From the NCBI GenBank assembly GCA_040509055.1, contig JBEVLT010000150.1:1-15134 (forward strand): a stretch of 15,134 bases of DNA, given 5' to 3'. Each line of letters opens with the position of its first letter. The first letter of the stretch is position 1. This DNA is from JAJKIP01 sp040509055 (lineage in GTDB: Bacteria; Bacteroidota; Bacteroidia; Chitinophagales; Chitinophagaceae). The notes below the pieces were generated by a model. The model saw only the letters and a list, made by a program, of their open reading frames with translations, had not been told where the DNA came from and made no database searches. Below, piece by piece: positions 1 to 8,087 of the stretch. The position numbers and the translations under genes were made by a program.

Positions 1-3
1 AAA

Positions 4-33
4 TTGCCAAAACGGAAAAAATAAATATCTTTC
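4..33 (+). promoter_or_regulatory. Candidate Bacteroidota promoter of the T9SS surface protein
   Basis: TTG at 4-6 and TATCTTTC at 26-33 are separated by 19 bases. This fits the Bacteroidota arrangement TTG-N17-23-TAnnTTTG with one mismatch, in the last base of the -7 element. Transcription would begin near position 40 and leave a leader of about 50 nt before the ATG at 92. No other sensible -7 element is visible in the 91 bases upstream. The call rests on motif matching only. Confidence 0.35.
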
Positions 34-91
34 CAACGCTGATTCCTTCGTGAAAGACCAAAACAATTGACAATTCACACAAACTCTGCTT

Positions 92-3000
92 ATGAGAAAA
101 ATTTACTTTCTTCTTTTATTGCTATTTACCTGCGGCGGCCTTTTCGCTCAACCAACGAATATCGCCCGTTATCTGACCAGCACTTCCAATGAAACCTATA
201 CCGCAATAAGCGGAGGTACAGTGGTAGCTTCCGGTACCTACGATAACCAGGTGAGCGCAGCCGTGAACCTCGGCGGTACTTTTACCTACGGCGGCACTGC
301 TTTTACTACCTGCTATATCAGCGCCAACGGTTATATTACCTTTGGAGCTGCCCCGGCTGGTACCAACTATACCCCGCTCAGCACCCTGGGTAGTACTACG
401 GGAGCCATTTCGGCTTTTGGACAGGATGCCGGCGGTTCTCAGGTAGCCGGCGCTACGCCCGAGGTCAGCTACCTCAATGTAGGCGGGGCAACCGGCGAGT
501 TTGTGGCGCAATGGAAAGACCACGCCAACTACTATAACCGTACACAGGAGCGTCTGAACTTCCAGATCCGCCTGAACCTTGCTACCGGTGTTATCAAAAT
601 TGTTTACGGGCCCTGTACCAATCCGGGTACTGTCAGCACTGCCAACGGTATTAACGTGCAGGTGGGTATCCGCGGTAATTCTGTTGCCTATGCCACCAAC
701 GTAAACAACCTGATGATAGGCAATGTGCCTGCAGGAACGACATGTAACTGGTCCAATGCCGTGACCGGATCTTCCAACGCGAGCACGATGCTCTTTTCGA
801 GCGTCAATACAAATGTCAATATTCCCAATGGTCTTACCTATACCTGGGTGCCGCTGACTGCGGTGGCCCCGGTACGGGCTTTTGCTGCTGTATCTGGCAT
901 CACTACCACCGGTGCTACTATTTCCTGGACAGCACCTACCGGTGCTACCCGGTACAATGTTCAGTACCGCGTTCCCGGCACCTGCACCTGGACCAACTTC
1001 AGCGGCAACCCGGTAACCGGTACCACTGCTACGCTGACAGGCTTGCTGCCTTCTACCTCTTACCAGGTGCGTGTGCAGGCTGCTGATGCTACCAATGCTA
1101 CCATTTATTCGCATATACCCAACTCGTCCGGTGCAGGCGATGGCTATACTACGTCCGGTACCTTCAGCACGCTTTGCGATGCAGTGGGTGTACCGTACTC
1201 ACAAAACTTCGAATCCGTTACAGCGCCCAGTATTCCCACCTGTACAGCTGTATTTGACGTAAACGGCGGCACCACCTGGGATACATGGCCAACACCTGAT
1301 CCAGCCTGGGGTTTCACAGGCAATGTACTGCGGTATCTGTATAACACTACCCTTCCGGGTAATGACTGGTACTTCCTGCGCGGCCTGAACCTGACCGGAG
1401 GCACCACTTACCAGATCACGTTTAAATACGGAGCTACTGACCCGCTTTATCCTGAGAAGCTGAAGGTGGCCTTTGGTACCTCTGCTACTCCGGCAGCAAT
1501 GACTACCACCATTGTCGATTATCCCAATATTGTTGCCCCTGCGGTAGCGCCTTTTGCCAATCTGGTCACGCTACCCTTTACGCCTGCTACTACCGGTGTT
1601 TATTATATCGGTTTCCAGGCTTATTCAGCAGCCGACCAATTCCGGATTTTAGTAGACGATATCCTGGTAGATGTGCAGCCGGCCTGTACGGCTCCGACGG
1701 CGCTGACGGCTTCGGCGCCCACTCCGACTACTGCTACACTCGGCTGGACGGCTTCTTCTACTTCACCCTCGGGTGGCTACCAGTGGGAGATCCGCACTTC
1801 AGGCGCAGGTGGCAGCGGTGCAACCGGCCTGACCACCAGCGGTTCTGTAGCTGCAGGCGTGGTAACTGCCAATGCAACCGGCCTCGCGGCGAATACATCG
1901 TATAACCTGTATGTACGCTCCAACTGTGGCAGCGGCAACTTCAGCACATGGGCAGGACCGTTTGCGTTCACGACCCCGTGTACGGCAATCACGACCTTCC
2001 CCTTCACCGAGACATTTGAAGCAGCCAGCGCGACACGTCCCTGCTGGACCCGCCAGGTTGTATCCGGCGCGTTCAACTGGACTTATGGCGCAGGTGCCGG
2101 TAACGGCGGCGTTACTTCGGCCCACGGTGGTACCGTGAATGCACAATTCTTTGGTAATACCTATAATGGCGACCAGGCACGACTGATCTCTCCGCAACTG
2201 GACCTGAGCGGCATGACCAACGGTGCCGACCTTGAGTTCTGGTATGTAAATCCGAGCTGGCTCGGTGATATCAACGAGCTGCGGGTTTATTACAAAACTT
2301 CTGCTGCCGGTAGCTGGACACTGATCCCGGGCGCCGTTTATACAACAGCTGTAGGTGCCTGGACCAAAGTGGAGCTGAACCTGCTTCCGAATATCAACAG
2401 CACTTATTATATCGCTTTTGAAGGCACACAATACTATGGATACGGTATCGGTGTGGACGACGTAGTGGTGAAGGCAGCTCCTACCTGCCGCAAGCCGACA
2501 AACGTGACCGCACTGGGTATTTCACCCACATCGGCAATGGTATCGTTTACCTCTCCGGGCAACTCCTTTATCGTAGAGTACGGCGCGCCCGGCTTTACAC
2601 CCGGTACAGCTAATACAGCCGGCACCGGCGGTACGCTGGTATTTGGTGCTGCATCGCCAATCGCGATCCCGAGCGGTCTTTCTGCAAGCACGACGTATGA
2701 TGTATATATAAGAAGGATTTGTACTCCGGGTGTGGATTACAGCGAGAACGTAAAAGTGAGCCTGACTACACTGTGCGCTGCTACGAACATTCCTTATGTA
2801 CAAAACTTCGAAAGCGCTGTGATTCCTGAAGCGCCTACTTGTATGAGCCTGCAGGATGTGAACGGCAACAGCGGTCCTGAGCCCAATGCAACCGGTGGTC
2901 GCTGGACAACTTTCGTTGGTGCCAATAACCAGACCTATGTATCGCCCACCAAGGTTATCCGTTACCTGTATGATGCCGCTGATCTGGCACGTGGTGCTGA

Positions 3001-4951
3001 TGACTGGCTGTATACACAGGGCCTGAACCTGACAGGTGGCAGCTCTTACCGCGTGAAGTTCTATTTCAAGGCTTCCGACGGACCTACCTGGACTGAAAAG
3101 ATGGAAGTGAAATTCGGCACGGCTGCCCACAACAGCGCCATGACGAATACCATCTATTCCAACATGAATATCGCGACGGCGCTGGCCAGCCCGTGGGATT
3201 CCGTAGTGGTTGACTTCACTCCGCCCACGACCGGCGTATACTATGTAGGTATCCACGCTATGTCCGATCCTGACCAGGCCTTCCTGTACGTAGATGATCT
3301 TTCCGTAAAAGCGGCTCCGCTGGTGGATGTAGGCGTTACCGGTGTAACCGGCAACCCGACCTGCCCCGGCAGTGCAGTACTGCGCGCTACTATCAGGAAC
3401 TATAACCTGACAACACTCAACTTTGCTACGTATCCTGTTACCGTAACGGCTACCATGTCGGGTGCTTCTACCGGTTCAGTCAATACAACGATCAATACCG
3501 GCACACTTGCTCCGGGCGCTTCGACAACGGTGAACCTGCCTGCGTTTACCTTTGTAGGCGGCAGCTACAGCATCAATACTAAGACTGCTTCTGCCAGCGA
3601 TCCGGAAACAGGCAACGATGCGATTACCGTATCGGCGTATGTGAACCCGACCCCGGTTGCAGCTACCATTACACCGGCTGCTCCTGCGATCTGCGCTGGT
3701 GCTTCGGTGCAATTGAGCACACAGTTTGTAACACCGCCGCCGGCACCGGTTACTATGCCTGCCGTTTCATCGGGCGCCATTACCGTGGCCATCCCGGATA
3801 ATGCTCCTGCTGGTGGTAACCACAGCCTGACAGTAAGCGGTATACCCGCGAACGCAACAGTTACCGGTGTAAGCGTAACCGTGAACGTAGCGCACAACTG
3901 GATAGCTGATGTGATCGTAAACCTTAAAGCCCCGAACGGCAAAGTGTTGAACCTGATCAACCAGCATGGCGGTCTTCTTGAGGCCAACCTGACCAATACC
4001 GTGATCAGCTCTGCTTCTACTACACCTATGCCTGGTACCGGAGCACCGTTTACCGGCACATACGCAGCGGATGCTGCGGGAGGAGTAGGGCCTACTGGCT
4101 TTATATCAGATGCGTCCGGATTTGCAGAGCTCTTCCAGGGCCCCGGCAACGGTACGTGGACGATCGCCGCGCGCGACAATGAAGCGCTGATCGGTGGCAC
4201 ACTCACTTCCTGGTCCATTACCGTTACATATGCGGTAGTATATCCGAAAGTAACCTGGACTCCTGTAACAGGATTGTTTACCGATGCTGCACTGACGAAT
4301 CCTTATATCGCAGGTACTGATCTGGCCAGCGTATATGCCAAGCCTGCTGCAACCGCTACCTATACCGCAACGACAACCAGCGCCGCAGGCTGTACCAGCA
4401 CCGGCACGGTGACCGTAACGGTGAACCCGAACCCGGTAGTTACCATCGGTGCACTGCCCAACAAGATCTGCCTGAGCGATACGCTGGTAGCGCTGACTGC
4501 TACTCCTGCAGGCGGCACCTGGTCAGGAATCGGTGTGTCAGGAAACAACTTTGTACCGCCGGTAACTGCCGTAGGTACATACACCCTGTCTTACAGCTCT
4601 ACCAACACGTTTGGTTGTACCACGGTAGGTACTACCCAGGCCAAAGTAGAAGATTGTCCTGAAAGGATAATCCTGCTGAGAGATAACGCGGTGATCCTGT
4701 TCCCGAACCCGAACAACGGACAGTTCAATATCCGCATCAACAGTACGCTGTACAACAGGCTGACCATGCGCGTATACACCGGCAACGGTGCCCTGGTACG
4801 CACACAGCAATTCAGCGGACTGGTCTTCGGTCGTGTAGTTCCGATCGATCTGCGTTCAATGCCTTCCGGTTCTTACATGGTACAGTTCTCTTATGAGAAT
4901 GCCGGTGTGAGAACTTCCGAGAAAGCATTCAAAGTGATCATCGGTCGTTAA
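92..4951 (+). CDS. Giant secreted FN3 / jelly-roll / P-domain protein with T9SS C-terminal sorting domain
   Basis: This 1619-residue protein is probably exported by Sec and then moved across the outer membrane by the type IX secretion system. Residues 1-20 form a classic signal peptide (MRKIYF, a Leu/Phe core, ending GLFAQ). A beta-rich N-terminal domain covers about 21-252. Three FN3 plus jelly-roll pairs follow: FN3 at about 258-335, 531-630 and 799-890, and jelly-rolls at about 367-527, 636-794 and 901-1074, each ending in VDD. The middle jelly-roll is choice-of-anchor-J/MAM-like. A CARDB-like domain covers about 1078-1183. A proprotein-convertase-type P-domain (about 1223-1380) sits between two halves of an Ig-like domain. 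A second Ig-like domain (about 1451-1524) precedes a type A sorting domain (about 1533-1619; FPNPNNGQF, SGSYMVQF). No catalytic domain is recognisable, so adhesion or matrix binding is inferred. TAA is followed in frame by TAG. Confidence 0.95.
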   Translation: MRKIYFLLLLLFTCGGLFAQPTNIARYLTSTSNETYTAISGGTVVASGTYDNQVSAAVNLGGTFTYGGTAFTTCYISANGYITFGAAPAGTNYTPLSTLGSTTGAISAFGQDAGGSQVAGATPEVSYLNVGGATGEFVAQWKDHANYYNRTQERLNFQIRLNLATGVIKIVYGPCTNPGTVSTANGINVQVGIRGNSVAYATNVNNLMIGNVPAGTTCNWSNAVTGSSNASTMLFSSVNTNVNIPNGLTYTWVPLTAVAPVRAFAAVSGITTTGATISWTAPTGATRYNVQYRVPGTCTWTNFSGNPVTGTTATLTGLLPSTSYQVRVQAADATNATIYSHIPNSSGAGDGYTTSGTFSTLCDAVGVPYSQNFESVTAPSIPTCTAVFDVNGGTTWDTWPTPDPAWGFTGNVLRYLYNTTLPGNDWYFLRGLNLTGGTTYQITFKYGATDPLYPEKLKVAFGTSATPAAMTTTIVDYPNIVAPAVAPFANLVTLPFTPATTGVYYIGFQAYSAADQFRILVDDILVDVQPACTAPTALTASAPTPTTATLGWTASSTSPSGGYQWEIRTSGAGGSGATGLTTSGSVAAGVVTANATGLAANTSYNLYVRSNCGSGNFSTWAGPFAFTTPCTAITTFPFTETFEAASATRPCWTRQVVSGAFNWTYGAGAGNGGVTSAHGGTVNAQFFGNTYNGDQARLISPQLDLSGMTNGADLEFWYVNPSWLGDINELRVYYKTSAAGSWTLIPGAVYTTAVGAWTKVELNLLPNINSTYYIAFEGTQYYGYGIGVDDVVVKAAPTCRKPTNVTALGISPTSAMVSFTSPGNSFIVEYGAPGFTPGTANTAGTGGTLVFGAASPIAIPSGLSASTTYDVYIRRICTPGVDYSENVKVSLTTLCAATNIPYVQNFESAVIPEAPTCMSLQDVNGNSGPEPNATGGRWTTFVGANNQTYVSPTKVIRYLYDAADLARGADDWLYTQGLNLTGGSSYRVKFYFKASDGPTWTEKMEVKFGTAAHNSAMTNTIYSNMNIATALASPWDSVVVDFTPPTTGVYYVGIHAMSDPDQAFLYVDDLSVKAAPLVDVGVTGVTGNPTCPGSAVLRATIRNYNLTTLNFATYPVTVTATMSGASTGSVNTTINTGTLAPGASTTVNLPAFTFVGGSYSINTKTASASDPETGNDAITVSAYVNPTPVAATITPAAPAICAGASVQLSTQFVTPPPAPVTMPAVSSGAITVAIPDNAPAGGNHSLTVSGIPANATVTGVSVTVNVAHNWIADVIVNLKAPNGKVLNLINQHGGLLEANLTNTVISSASTTPMPGTGAPFTGTYAADAAGGVGPTGFISDASGFAELFQGPGNGTWTIAARDNEALIGGTLTSWSITVTYAVVYPKVTWTPVTGLFTDAALTNPYIAGTDLASVYAKPAATATYTATTTSAAGCTSTGTVTVTVNPNPVVTIGALPNKICLSDTLVALTATPAGGTWSGIGVSGNNFVPPVTAVGTYTLSYSSTNTFGCTTVGTTQAKVEDCPERIILLRDNAVILFPNPNNGQFNIRINSTLYNRLTMRVYTGNGALVRTQQFSGLVFGRVVPIDLRSMPSGSYMVQFSYENAGVRTSEKAFKVIIGR

Positions 4952-4973
4952 TAGAATATGTTTTTTACTCTCC

Positions 4974-5004
4974 AAGGCATCCCCTCACCGGGATGCCTTT
5001 TTTG
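4974..5004 (+). terminator. Rho-independent terminator after the T9SS protein gene
   Basis: A perfect 10-bp stem (AAGGCATCCC at 4974-4983 with GGGATGCCTT at 4990-4999) has a 6-base loop. A run of Ts starts in the right arm and continues to 5003. It lies 22 bases after the stop codon of the giant surface protein, on the same strand. It separates that gene from the M23 peptidase gene, which therefore needs its own promoter. Confidence 0.92.
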
Positions 5005-5031
5005 TTTATACCTTAGCCCGTTGCCACGCAT

Positions 5032-5742
5032 ATGCCTGAATCGGACCTTACTGAAATATTGCTACTTTGCCGGCATGACTTTTCACCGGTGGTGCCTTTT
5101 GACCCGGCCTGTCAGAAACTGGCCCGTCTCGACTTTACGCAGAACAACACGGCGCTTACTGCCGGTATTGTTGCCGACACTGCCAGGTTAGGCTGTTATG
5201 TCGGGGCGCAGCTGGCCGGGCAAAATGCCGTTTACGGGATAGGAGGCTATGCCGAGCACCGGACTATTTACAGCCGTAGCCGGCTCTTTGATGGTGAAAG
5301 TGGTGAAGAAGAACCCAGGCGGCTGCACCTGGGTACCGATATCTGGGGTGCAGCAGGCACACCGGTTATGGCCCCGCTGGACGGCACCGTGCATAGCTTT
5401 GCTTACAATGGTCAGCCCGGTGATTATGGCACCACGATCATCCTCCGCCATGTACTCGCTGAGCATGTTTTTTATACCTTATACGGTCACCTGGGCCTTG
5501 TTTCCATCCGGGGCCTGCAGGAAGGAGCAGTCATCGGCAAAGGGCAGGTGTTTGCCTGGCTCGGCGAACCGGCAGAGAATGGCCAGTGGCCGCCACATCT
5601 TCATTTCCAGATTGTCAGGGATATGCAGGGCTGGCGGGGAGATTATCCCGGGGTATGCCGCTTTTCGGAGCAAAAAGAATACCTCGGCAATTGTCCCGAT
5701 CCGGACCTCGTACTGCAGCTGAACCGGTATGCCGGCAGCTGA
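5032..5742 (+). CDS. M23-family (LytM-type) metallopeptidase without signal peptide
   Basis: A 236-residue zinc metallopeptidase-like protein of the M23 family, whose members cleave peptide cross-bridges in peptidoglycan. The complete M23 signature is visible: HLGTD (zinc ligands H99 and D103), YGHL (H153) and PHLHF (H189 and H191), so the site looks intact. The core covers about 97-195. Residues 1-95 form a helical leader with conserved-looking PVVPFDP and GGYAEHRTIYSRS segments. There is no signal peptide, lipobox or membrane segment at the N-terminus, which is unexpected for a wall hydrolase. The start at 5032 is chosen because the leader continues in frame through recognisable family sequence; a nearby ATG at 5075 is out of frame. 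A weak -7-like TACCTTAG lies at 5009-5016. The stop codon abuts that of the convergent gene. Confidence 0.92.
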   Translation: MPESDLTEILLLCRHDFSPVVPFDPACQKLARLDFTQNNTALTAGIVADTARLGCYVGAQLAGQNAVYGIGGYAEHRTIYSRSRLFDGESGEEEPRRLHLGTDIWGAAGTPVMAPLDGTVHSFAYNGQPGDYGTTIILRHVLAEHVFYTLYGHLGLVSIRGLQEGAVIGKGQVFAWLGEPAENGQWPPHLHFQIVRDMQGWRGDYPGVCRFSEQKEYLGNCPDPDLVLQLNRYAGS

Positions 5743-6027
5743 TCACAGCAAGGCTGCCACCAATGCCTCCCATTCGTCTTTTAGTGAAACGGCCGGTCTG
5801 TGCTTCCCGGCCCGGCGGTACCAATAATCTGCATTAGCGGTATCACCTTCGGCGCGGTGCAGGTAGGCATGTACCCAGGCAGCGGTCCTGTCATCCAGGT
5901 CCTGGACCAGGCTATGTGCTTTTTCCCAATCGCCTTTGCCATCGTGCCACAGTGCTGCCAGGTATACCGAAGCCGTGCCGGGAGGGCGGTCGGCTGCAAG
6001 GCTATTGCGAAACTCTTCCGTGGTCAT
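5743..6027 (-). CDS. Small conserved TPR-like hypothetical protein
   Basis: A 94-residue, probably cytoplasmic protein with no signal peptide or membrane segment. The middle (about residues 24-72) is rich in helix-forming residues with regularly placed Trp, Ala and Tyr (DWEKAHSLV, AAWVHAYLHRAEGD, NADYWYRRAG). It resembles one to two TPR-like helical hairpins. I recall similar short proteins with the AYLHR-EGD-YWY pattern in Bacteroidota, but I know no assigned function. The ATG at 6027 is preferred over an upstream in-frame TTG at 6033, because a perfect -7 element TATCTTTG occupies 6038-6031, immediately upstream and overlapping that TTG. Convergent with the M23 gene; the two stop codons touch. 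Confidence 0.83.
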   Translation of the reverse strand: MTTEEFRNSLAADRPPGTASVYLAALWHDGKGDWEKAHSLVQDLDDRTAAWVHAYLHRAEGDTANADYWYRRAGKHRPAVSLKDEWEALVAALL

Positions 6028-6030
6028 AAC

Positions 6031-6038
6031 CAAAGATA
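6031..6038 (-). promoter_or_regulatory. -7 promoter element (TAnnTTTG) of the small TPR-like gene
   Basis: On the minus strand TATCTTTG is an exact match to the Bacteroidota -7 consensus. Only 3 bases lie between it and the ATG at 6027. A TTG -33 element at the usual spacing is not seen. If the element is used, the transcript would start at or inside the start codon, giving a leaderless or nearly leaderless mRNA. Confidence 0.42.
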
Positions 6039-6110
6039 GCGGAAGGCTGTAAAGGACGGAATGCGGTATTGCCGAATATGAGTAGTTTTACAACAATTAA
6101 GCAACCCTTC

Positions 6111-7139
6111 ATGCCCAATCCCAACCTGAATAGCGATAAAGAATTACTCAGTGCTACAGACCGGGAGTTTGAGAACAATATCCGGCCGTCGCAGATCAGC
6201 GATTTTGCCGGGCAGGGCCAGATCGTGGAAAACCTGCGCATCTTCATCAAGGCCGCCAAGCTGCGGGGAGAAGCGCTGGACCATGTGCTTTTTCACGGAC
6301 CTCCGGGGCTGGGCAAAACCACCCTGTCAAGGATCGTGGCCAACGAGTTGGGAGTTTCCATCAAGGAGACTTCAGGGCCTGTGATAGAAAAGCCGGGCGA
6401 CCTGGCAGGGCTATTGACCAATCTTGGCCCTAACGACGTACTTTTTATCGATGAAATTCACCGGCTCAGCGCCGTGGTGGAGGAGTACCTGTATGCTGCC
6501 ATGGAGGACTACCGGCTCGATATCATGATCGATACCGGTCCGAATGCCCGGAGCATCCAGCTCAGCCTGAACCCGTTCACGCTGATCGGGGCTACTACCC
6601 GGAGCGGCCTGCTTACGGCGCCGTTGTTGTCCCGCTTCGCCATCAAGTCGCGGCTGGAGTATTATTCTGCCGAAACCCTGCGCCGGATCGTTTTGCGGTC
6701 GGCAGCTATTCTCGGTGTAGAGATCGGTGCTGATGCAGCAGGCGAGATCGCCAAGCGCAGCCGGGCTACCCCGCGGATCGCCAACGGTCTTTTGCGCCGC
6801 GTGCGCGACTTTGCCCAGGTGCTCAACGACGGGCTTATCGACCTGGGCATCACGCAGCATGCATTGAAGGCGCTAAACGTGGATGAGTACGGGCTGGACG
6901 ATATGGATAACAAGATACTGCTTACCATCATCGACAAATTCAAGGGCGGGCCGGTCGGCATCACCACCATTGCTACAGCAGTAGGTGAAGAGGCCGGTAC
7001 GCTGGAAGAGGTATACGAGCCATTCCTGATCCAGGAAGGTTTCCTGCAGCGCACGCCGCGCGGCAGGGAGGTCACGCACAAGGCATACGAACATCTGGGA
7101 AAAACCCCGGGCTCGCCCACGCAGGTGCAGATATGGTAG
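6111..7139 (+). CDS. ruvB: Holliday junction branch migration helicase RuvB
   Basis: RuvB is the hexameric AAA+ motor that, with RuvA, drives branch migration of Holliday junctions during recombination and repair. From the ATG at 6111 the protein is 342 residues, the family's normal length. Visible motifs are Walker A GPPGLGKTT (63-71), Walker B FIDE (112-115), sensor 1 GATTRSG (160-166), arginine finger SRF (R175) and sensor 2 TPRIANGLLRRVRDF (R222). A C-terminal winged helix (about 262-330) carries GGPVGITTIA. In-frame TTG (6069) and ATG (6078) codons lie upstream. I prefer 6111 because MPNPNLNS matches the usual Bacteroidota N-terminus. A degenerate -7-like TAGTTTTA lies at 6083-6090. No ruvA or ruvC is adjacent, so this is a stand-alone ruvB. 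Confidence 0.97.
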   Translation: MPNPNLNSDKELLSATDREFENNIRPSQISDFAGQGQIVENLRIFIKAAKLRGEALDHVLFHGPPGLGKTTLSRIVANELGVSIKETSGPVIEKPGDLAGLLTNLGPNDVLFIDEIHRLSAVVEEYLYAAMEDYRLDIMIDTGPNARSIQLSLNPFTLIGATTRSGLLTAPLLSRFAIKSRLEYYSAETLRRIVLRSAAILGVEIGADAAGEIAKRSRATPRIANGLLRRVRDFAQVLNDGLIDLGITQHALKALNVDEYGLDDMDNKILLTIIDKFKGGPVGITTIATAVGEEAGTLEEVYEPFLIQEGFLQRTPRGREVTHKAYEHLGKTPGSPTQVQIW

Positions 7140-7150
7140 CTTCATTTATC

Positions 7151-7196
7151 ATTGCGAAATAAAAAAACTGTTCCCGGAACAGGAACAGTTTGCAAT
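7151..7196 (-). terminator. Hairpin terminator between ruvB and the response regulator
   Basis: A perfect 10-bp inverted repeat (AAACTGTTCC at 7165-7174, GGAACAGTTT at 7182-7191) has a 7-base loop. On the minus strand the stem is followed by a run of seven Ts, three of them inside the stem, and then a further T-rich stretch. It is therefore a good intrinsic terminator for the response regulator gene ending at 7216. A weaker outer pair, ATTGC (7151-7155) with GCAAT (7192-7196), flanks the stem. In the ruvB direction the downstream T-tract is short, so that direction may terminate less efficiently. Confidence 0.87.
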
Positions 7197-7215
7197 GTAT
7201 TCGGCAGGACCGTTA

Positions 7216-7914
7216 TCAGCTTTGTACCACGAGCCTGAACCCGTTGCCATGGATATTCACGATCTCGATCTTGGGATCGTCCTTCAGGTACTTGCGCAGT
7301 TTGGCAATGTACACGTCCATACTGCGGCCATTGAAATAAGTGTCACTGCCCCATATTTTTTTCAGCGCCTGCTCGCGGGGCAACAGGTCGTTCAGGTGTT
7401 CGGCCAGCATTTTCAACAGTTCGTTTTCCTTGGGCGACAGGGTTTGTGTAACGCCGCCATGCGTCAGCTGGCGCAGCTTCGGATTGAAGTGATAAGTAGC
7501 CAGGTCGAACTCCTTGTTCTCGCTTTCCTTGTTCAGTTCGTCGTTGCGCTTCAGTATCGCTTTTATTTTCAGCAGCAGCACTTCGCTGTCGAAGGGTTTG
7601 GTGATATAATCGTCGGCGCCGAGCTTATATCCCTGGATGATGTCTTCCTTCATCGTTTTGGCGCTGAGGAAGAACAGGGGAATATCCGGGTCTACATCCC
7701 GTATTTCCTCGGCCAGTGTGAAGCCGTCCATGTTAGGCATCATCACGTCCAGCAGGCACAGGTCGAACTTTTCGCGCTGAAAGGCGGCCAGCCCCAGGCG
7801 CCCGTCCCGTTCCAGCGTTACATCATAATCGTTCAGCTCCAGGTAATTTTTTAATACGCTGCCCAGGTTCGGGTCATCCTCGCACAATAAGATTTTAGGT
7901 TTCTTTGCCTCCAT
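7216..7914 (-). CDS. rprY: OmpR/RprY-family two-component response regulator
   Basis: A 232-residue DNA-binding response regulator. The receiver domain (about 7-122) has the acidic pocket EDD (12-14), phospho-acceptor D56 in LLDVMMPNMDGF, S84 in FLSAK and K106 in YITKPF. The C-terminal winged helix (about 135-230) is OmpR-like, with LSPKENELL and GRSMDVYIAKLRKYLKDDP. The end of that domain closely resembles my recollection of Bacteroides RprY (NIHGNGFRL), so the symbol is given at subfamily level. No sensor kinase is present in the window, so the partner must be encoded elsewhere. The gene is divergent from the GroES-like gene across 173 bases, where I found no full-consensus promoter on this strand; only an imperfect TTTATTTG is seen at 7975-7968. 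Confidence 0.95.
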   Translation of the reverse strand: MEAKKPKILLCEDDPNLGSVLKNYLELNDYDVTLERDGRLGLAAFQREKFDLCLLDVMMPNMDGFTLAEEIRDVDPDIPLFFLSAKTMKEDIIQGYKLGADDYITKPFDSEVLLLKIKAILKRNDELNKESENKEFDLATYHFNPKLRQLTHGGVTQTLSPKENELLKMLAEHLNDLLPREQALKKIWGSDTYFNGRSMDVYIAKLRKYLKDDPKIEIVNIHGNGFRLVVQS

Positions 7915-8087
7915 GCTATTCGGTTTAGATAGTTGACGATTTGACCGTAAAGGTTTGATTATAAATGCAAATAAAGTTAAGCTAATTTGCTGTTTCGTAT
8001 TCGGGCGTTCAATTTTTTGTTAAAACGCCTGCGGATGATCAACAGGTATTGTGCTTAACTTAGCCCTTCTGTATCTAAAAGCATACC

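Noticed and set aside
122..1114. A 330-codon open frame on the - strand, antisense to the giant surface protein
   Set aside because: The composition (Ser, Gly, Arg, His rich) mirrors the Thr/Ala/Gly-rich repeats on the + strand, and no promoter or family similarity is seen.
5075..5191. A possible start ATG for the M23 gene at 5075, preceded by TACTTTG
   Set aside because: It is out of frame with the peptidase and soon reaches a stop. The -7-like sequence is one base short of the consensus. The family-like leader runs through in the other frame.
7195..7854. A 219-codon open frame on the + strand, opposite the response regulator
   Set aside because: It begins at the terminator hairpin, and its translation is a Gln/Val/Phe-rich shadow of the regulator's codons.
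8056..8063. TAACTTAG upstream of the GroES-like gene as a -7 element
   Set aside because: It has one mismatch in the conserved TTTG part and no -33 TTG within 17-23 bases, so it is mentioned only in the gene entry.
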